Source: Bryobacterales bacterium (GTDB lineage: Bacteria; Acidobacteriota; Terriglobia; Bryobacterales; Bryobacteraceae). Taken from it: a DNA stretch of 9,660 nt. This document shows positions 7,362 to 9,660 of the stretch, one piece after another. Position 1 is the first letter of the stretch; every line of letters begins with the position of its first letter. Location of the stretch: positions 8,720 to 18,379 of the forward strand of contig PKZC01000291.1 in NCBI GenBank assembly GCA_003132905.1, written 5' to 3'. Under the pieces are notes generated by a model. That model worked only from the letters and a program-made list of their open reading frames with translations, was not told the origin of the DNA and did no database searches. The position numbers and the translations under genes are program-made.

Positions 7362-8459
7362 TTAGGACATCATCACGTCGGTGAAGACCTTGCGGAACTT
7401 TGCCATCTCGGCGTCGGTGCCGATGGAGACGCGGATCATGTGGTTGAGCGCCGGGAACGGGCGGCCGATGGCAACGCCTTTCGCAAGCATCGCCGCCTGC
7501 ATCTGCTTGGCGTCTCGCCCAGTCTCGATCATGATGAAGTTGGCCTGCGGCGGTATGAAGTCGATCTTCTTCTCGCTCAGCCAGGCGCAAAGCTCATTGC
7601 GGGTGTGAACGATTTTGGCTTTGCGTTCTTCCAGCATCTTCGGACCCAGATCGAGCGCGGCCAGCACCGCGCGCACGCTGACGATGCTGATCACGTTGTT
7701 GCGGTACGGCGCCATGCGCTTGATCAGCTCTGGGGGAGCGGCGGCGTATCCAACTCGCAGACCCGCCATGCCATAGATCTTCGAAAACGTGCGCGCAACG
7801 ATGAGGTTCTTGCCGTCTCTGACGTACTGGAATGAGTTGGACACTTCGGGGCTCGTAGCGTAATGCAGATAGGCCTCGTCCACCAGCACGTAGGTATTTT
7901 TCGGAAGATTCGCCATCAGCCAGGCAATGTCGTCGCTGGTGGTGATGGCCGAAGTCGGATTGTTCGGGTTACAGATGTAGATCAAGCCACCGCCGGCCTT
8001 GTCGGCTTCGGCCGCGAGACGGTGTACATCGGGGCCCATCTTCGAATTGAGCGGCGTTTCGATTACAAGATGACCTTTGTATTTAGCGAGCTCTGGCGCA
8101 GCCTCATAGGTTGGGATGGGCGTGATGAAGGGGATGGTGGGCGAAGTGAATGTTTCCACCGCGGCGTGCAGCAGTTCGCTGGACCCGGCGCCAACCAGAA
8201 TCTGATCCGCCGTTAAGCCCTGGCTGGCTGCGAGCGCGGAATAGAAGGCCGGAAATTCCTGATAGTGATAACGATTCGACCCACCGATGATTTTCGCCAT
8301 GGCGTCAATGGAAGCTTGAGGCGGACCTTCGGGAAATTCATTTCCGTTAATCCAGACCGTATCGGCGGGAGCGGCGCCCGGCACTGAAGCGCGCTGCGCG
8401 AACGCGGCCTCGGTGAGGCCGGCCGCTATCATTCCTGCAAAGGCTCGTCGAGAAAACAT
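7362..8459 (-). CDS. Tat-exported PLP-dependent aminotransferase, class I/II (HisC-like)
   Basis: This 365-residue protein has the fold-type I aminotransferase motifs of the histidinol-phosphate aminotransferase group: GAGSSELLHAAV (residues 90-101, phosphate-binding region), CNPNNPTS (N167), VDEAYLHY (D194, Y197), the Schiff-base lysine K227 in TFSKIYGMAGLRVGY with R235, and a C-terminal carboxylate-binding arginine R343 in MIRVSIG. Unusually it begins with a twin-arginine signal, SRRAFAG (3-9), a short hydrophobic stretch and AFA/QRA, predicting export of the folded, cofactor-loaded enzyme. A good AGGAG lies seven bases before the ATG (minus strand), which supports this start and hence the signal. 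No other his genes are nearby, so a role in histidine synthesis is not supported; an extracytoplasmic amino-acid or amine transamination is more likely. It converges on the monooxygenase gene, 22 bases between stops, with no clear terminator there. Confidence 0.9.
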   Translation of the reverse strand: MFSRRAFAGMIAAGLTEAAFAQRASVPGAAPADTVWINGNEFPEGPPQASIDAMAKIIGGSNRYHYQEFPAFYSALAASQGLTADQILVGAGSSELLHAAVETFTSPTIPFITPIPTYEAAPELAKYKGHLVIETPLNSKMGPDVHRLAAEADKAGGGLIYICNPNNPTSAITTSDDIAWLMANLPKNTYVLVDEAYLHYATSPEVSNSFQYVRDGKNLIVARTFSKIYGMAGLRVGYAAAPPELIKRMAPYRNNVISIVSVRAVLAALDLGPKMLEERKAKIVHTRNELCAWLSEKKIDFIPPQANFIMIETGRDAKQMQAAMLAKGVAIGRPFPALNHMIRVSIGTDAEMAKFRKVFTDVMMS

Positions 8460-8466
8460 GTCGTTA

Positions 8467-8471
8467 CTCCT
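8467..8471 (-). promoter_or_regulatory. Ribosome binding site AGGAG for the aminotransferase gene
   Basis: On the minus strand AGGAG lies seven bases upstream of the ATG at 8459. It fixes the start that includes the twin-arginine signal peptide. Confidence 0.75.
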
Positions 8472-8563
8472 ATTGCCCGATGTTTCTGCGGAATCGTGTG
8501 CAGAACTACGCTGGCTGCTGGAGTCGACGGGGAGGGAAGACTGGATCGATCAGGGATCCGCTG

Positions 8564-8595
8564 CGCACCTTTACGATACACCACCCTGAGGTGCG
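8564..8595. repeat. Inverted repeat CGCACCT/AGGTGCG in divergent intergenic region
   Basis: CGCACCT (8564-8570) and AGGTGCG (8589-8595) are perfect seven-base reverse complements separated by 18 bases. They lie between the divergent aminotransferase and coiled-coil genes, about 105 bases from the former start and 125 from the latter. This could be an operator half-site pair or a leader hairpin on the minus-strand transcript. The 8460-8718 gap otherwise shows no convincing gene, and I could not identify a confident -35/-10 pair on either strand. Confidence 0.4.
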
Positions 8596-8597
8596 AA

Positions 8598-8616
8598 CTG
8601 GCTTCAAAAAAGCCAG
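8598..8616. repeat. Short hairpin CTGGCT-TCAAAAA-AGCCAG
   Basis: A perfect six-base stem (8598-8603 with 8611-8616) encloses a seven-base A-rich loop and lies two bases after the preceding inverted repeat. No T-run follows on either strand, so it is not a classical intrinsic terminator. Its function is unknown; a regulatory site or leader structure is possible. Confidence 0.4.
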
Positions 8617-8704
8617 CATAGCACAGATAGGCGGGATGGTACCGTATTGTTTTGGATTCGAGTAACGAAATAGCGGACCAAGAGTCTACATACCGCCGAA
8701 CGTA

Positions 8705-8714
8705 AGAGGGAGGG
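8705..8714 (+). promoter_or_regulatory. Strong purine-rich ribosome binding site for the coiled-coil gene
   Basis: The purine run AGAGGGAGGG ends four bases before the ATG at 8719 (core AGGG about five to eight bases away). It supports both the reality of this unrecognised gene and its start codon. Confidence 0.65.
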
Positions 8715-8718
8715 AACT

Positions 8719-9366
8719 ATGGCTGAAAACCGCGTCGAAAAAGCGGTTGGTTTATCGTCCCCGCGTTTGTACACCCTGGTTCTTTGGCTTGCGTTCTTCG
8801 GAATGGTGATTGCGCTCAGCCGGATCGTTTATGAAGAGCAAAGAATAGATCAGCTGCAACACGACTTCCATCTGCTGAGGCTACAGAGCCAACAGGAAAT
8901 TAGCGATCTGCGCAACGCGCAGTCGGCATCGCTGGAACAAGATCTTCTGCGTCTGGATCAATTAAGCACGCAACTGACAAAGACCAACCAAGAGGTGCTG
9001 GATCAAGCCAAAACGCTGGCGAATCGCACCAAATCGGACTTGTCGAAGACCGTGGAGCAGAGGCATCAGGAGATGATCCGGGCCATTTCGGACGTCCGAT
9101 CCGACATCCGGCCGGGTACAAATGCTAATGCGACGGCACCGGCGCGAGCGGCCCCAGCTGCGAGCACCGTAGCTGAGGCGGGTAGCGGCGAAGTGGATGC
9201 AGTCAATAGTTCGGCTGCCAATCGCTCTTCCTCTTCCGCAACTATCGCCTCAGGAGACGCTCACGAAGATCCGCCGGCAGCTCCCAATCCGAAGAAAAAG
9301 CGGTTTTGGGAGAAACTCAATCCCTTTGGCAGGAAGAAGCAAGAGGCCGGTTCGAACGGCCTATAG
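8719..9366 (+). CDS. Hypothetical single-pass membrane protein with coiled coil and basic C-terminal tail
   Basis: I do not recognise this 215-residue protein. Residues 1-16 are short and polar; residues 17-38 form one hydrophobic membrane segment (LYTLVLWLAFFGMVIALSRI). Residues 39-130 are rich in Leu, Gln, Glu and Lys with heptad-like spacing, predicting a long coiled coil. Residues 131-190 are low-complexity Ala/Ser/Pro. The end is strongly basic and aromatic, KKKRFWEKLNPFGRKK (192-207). Topology is uncertain; the basic tail suggests that part may sit at the cytoplasmic face or contact nucleic acid, phospholipid or a partner. A strong ribosome binding site and an isolated position after a divergent intergenic region suggest it is a real, separately expressed gene. 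A scaffold, chemoreceptor-like or envelope-spacer role is possible, but none is shown by the sequence. Confidence 0.75.
   Translation: MAENRVEKAVGLSSPRLYTLVLWLAFFGMVIALSRIVYEEQRIDQLQHDFHLLRLQSQQEISDLRNAQSASLEQDLLRLDQLSTQLTKTNQEVLDQAKTLANRTKSDLSKTVEQRHQEMIRAISDVRSDIRPGTNANATAPARAAPAASTVAEAGSGEVDAVNSSAANRSSSSATIASGDAHEDPPAAPNPKKKRFWEKLNPFGRKKQEAGSNGL
9345..9361. repeat. Imperfect palindrome GGCCGGTTCGAACGGCC at the 3' end of the coiled-coil gene
   Basis: The GTTCGAAC core is palindromic and is flanked by GGCC on both sides, with one unpaired G. It spans the last codons of the coiled-coil gene, ending two bases before the TAG at 9364-9366. It can form a stem but no T-run follows, so its role as a terminator is unproven. 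Confidence 0.35.
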
Positions 9367-9372
9367 CAGATT

Positions 9373-9414
9373 CGAACCCCACCGCATCCTTAATCCCATT
9401 GCCTCGGGGGTTCG
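9373..9414. repeat. Inverted repeat CGAACCCC/GGGGTTCG in intergenic region
   Basis: CGAACCCC (9373-9380) and GGGGTTCG (9407-9414) are perfect eight-base reverse complements with a 26-base spacer, between the coiled-coil gene and the NAD(P)-binding gene. A rho-dependent or structural terminator, or an operator, is possible; there is no T-tail. I do not see a tRNA gene despite the TTCGAA-like T-arm resemblance. Confidence 0.35.
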
Positions 9415-9442
9415 CCGCGATGCCTGATATCATACTTGATTC

Positions 9443-9448
9443 GAAGGA
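9443..9448 (+). promoter_or_regulatory. Ribosome binding site GAAGGA for the GTG-started reductase gene
   Basis: GAAGGA lies nine bases before the GTG at 9458. It decides this start, since no in-frame ATG lies between the site and the conserved nucleotide-binding motif. Confidence 0.6.
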
Positions 9449-9457
9449 TTCAAAACC

Positions 9458-9660
9458 GTGAGCGCGAATCAAGAACGTACTTTATTTGTGACGGGGGCAT
9501 CCGGACACCTGGGCCGGAGAGTTGTCGAACTCCTTTTGGAGAAAGGCGGAGATGGGATTGTCGCGGGTACCCGCAAGCCGGAAAAGCTGGCGGATCTGGC
9601 CGCGCGGGGTGTGGTTGTGCGCCAAGCCGACTTCGAAGATGCGCCGGGACTGGAAGCGGC
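9458..9660 (+). CDS. NmrA/QorB-like NAD(P)-binding reductase, N-terminal fragment
   Basis: The frame opens at GTG (9458) and runs off the window, giving 67 residues plus part of a codon. The start MSANQERTLFVTGASGHLGRR shows a beta strand followed by the GxxGxxG dinucleotide motif (G13, G16, G19). It is followed by a helix VVELLLEKG, then AGTRKPEKLADLAARGVVVRQADFEDAPGLEAA. An arginine after the second strand (TRKPEKL) followed by an R-QADFED stretch is typical of atypical short-chain dehydrogenases of the NmrA/QorB (NAD(P)H:quinone oxidoreductase 2) type. These either reduce quinones and similar carbonyls or sense NADP. The catalytic part is missing, so substrate and activity cannot be judged. 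The 91-base gap to the previous gene and the intervening inverted repeat suggest a separate transcript. Confidence 0.8.
   Translation, partial: MSANQERTLFVTGASGHLGRRVVELLLEKGGDGIVAGTRKPEKLADLAARGVVVRQADFEDAPGLEA

Noticed and set aside
7362..8459. Calling the aminotransferase hisC of histidine biosynthesis
   Set aside because: It has a Tat export signal and no his neighbours, so a biosynthetic cytoplasmic role is unlikely despite the shared family motifs.
8480..8665. Possible 61-residue gene in the divergent intergenic region
   Set aside because: The composition is not protein-like, there is no ribosome binding site, and it spans both inverted repeats. The region is better explained as regulatory.
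9369..9414. tRNA-like T-arm (TTCGAACCCC)
   Set aside because: No acceptor stem, anticodon arm or D-arm can be fitted around it on either strand.

Overview
The window looks like a piece of a soil-type bacterial chromosome, most likely Acidobacteriota (Solibacter/Bryobacter-like). This is inferred from the mix of exported quinoproteins, a cytochrome c fused to a copper monooxygenase, a Tat-exported aminotransferase and moderately high GC. No rRNA or marker gene is present to prove it. I see no insertion sequence, CRISPR array, tRNA or rRNA.

Left block (1-7339, all + strand). Seven genes are packed head to tail with gaps of at most 16 bases or short overlaps, so they are probably one transcript whose promoter lies left of the window. 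In order they are: the C-terminal part of a PQQ-dependent dehydrogenase; an MmgE/PrpD-family lyase or isomerase; a complete NitT/TauT-type ABC importer (exported binding protein, ATPase, permease); an exported metallo-beta-lactamase-fold hydrolase; an exported redoxin; and an exported protein joining a cytochrome c motif to a peptidylglycine-hydroxylase-like copper monooxygenase core and a C-terminal EF-hand. The lyase and three transporter genes overlap one another, suggesting translational coupling: a small organic compound is probably imported and then processed by the PrpD-like enzyme. The flanking PQQ enzyme, hydrolase, redoxin and monooxygenase would all act outside the cytoplasm. The substrate of the pathway cannot be read from the sequence.

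Right block. A Tat-exported HisC-like PLP aminotransferase is encoded on the minus strand (7362-8459), convergent with the monooxygenase gene at 22 bases. A 259-base divergent intergenic region (8460-8718) carries two adjacent inverted repeats. It is followed by a small single-pass membrane coiled-coil protein of unknown function (8719-9366). The window ends inside an NmrA/QorB-like NAD(P)-binding reductase that starts at a GTG codon (9458).

The most interesting items are the cytochrome c/copper monooxygenase/EF-hand protein, in which all six expected copper ligands can be found; its adjacent redoxin with a lone CPLS cysteine; the Tat-exported aminotransferase; and the unusual gene company of the PrpD/ABC-importer cassette.
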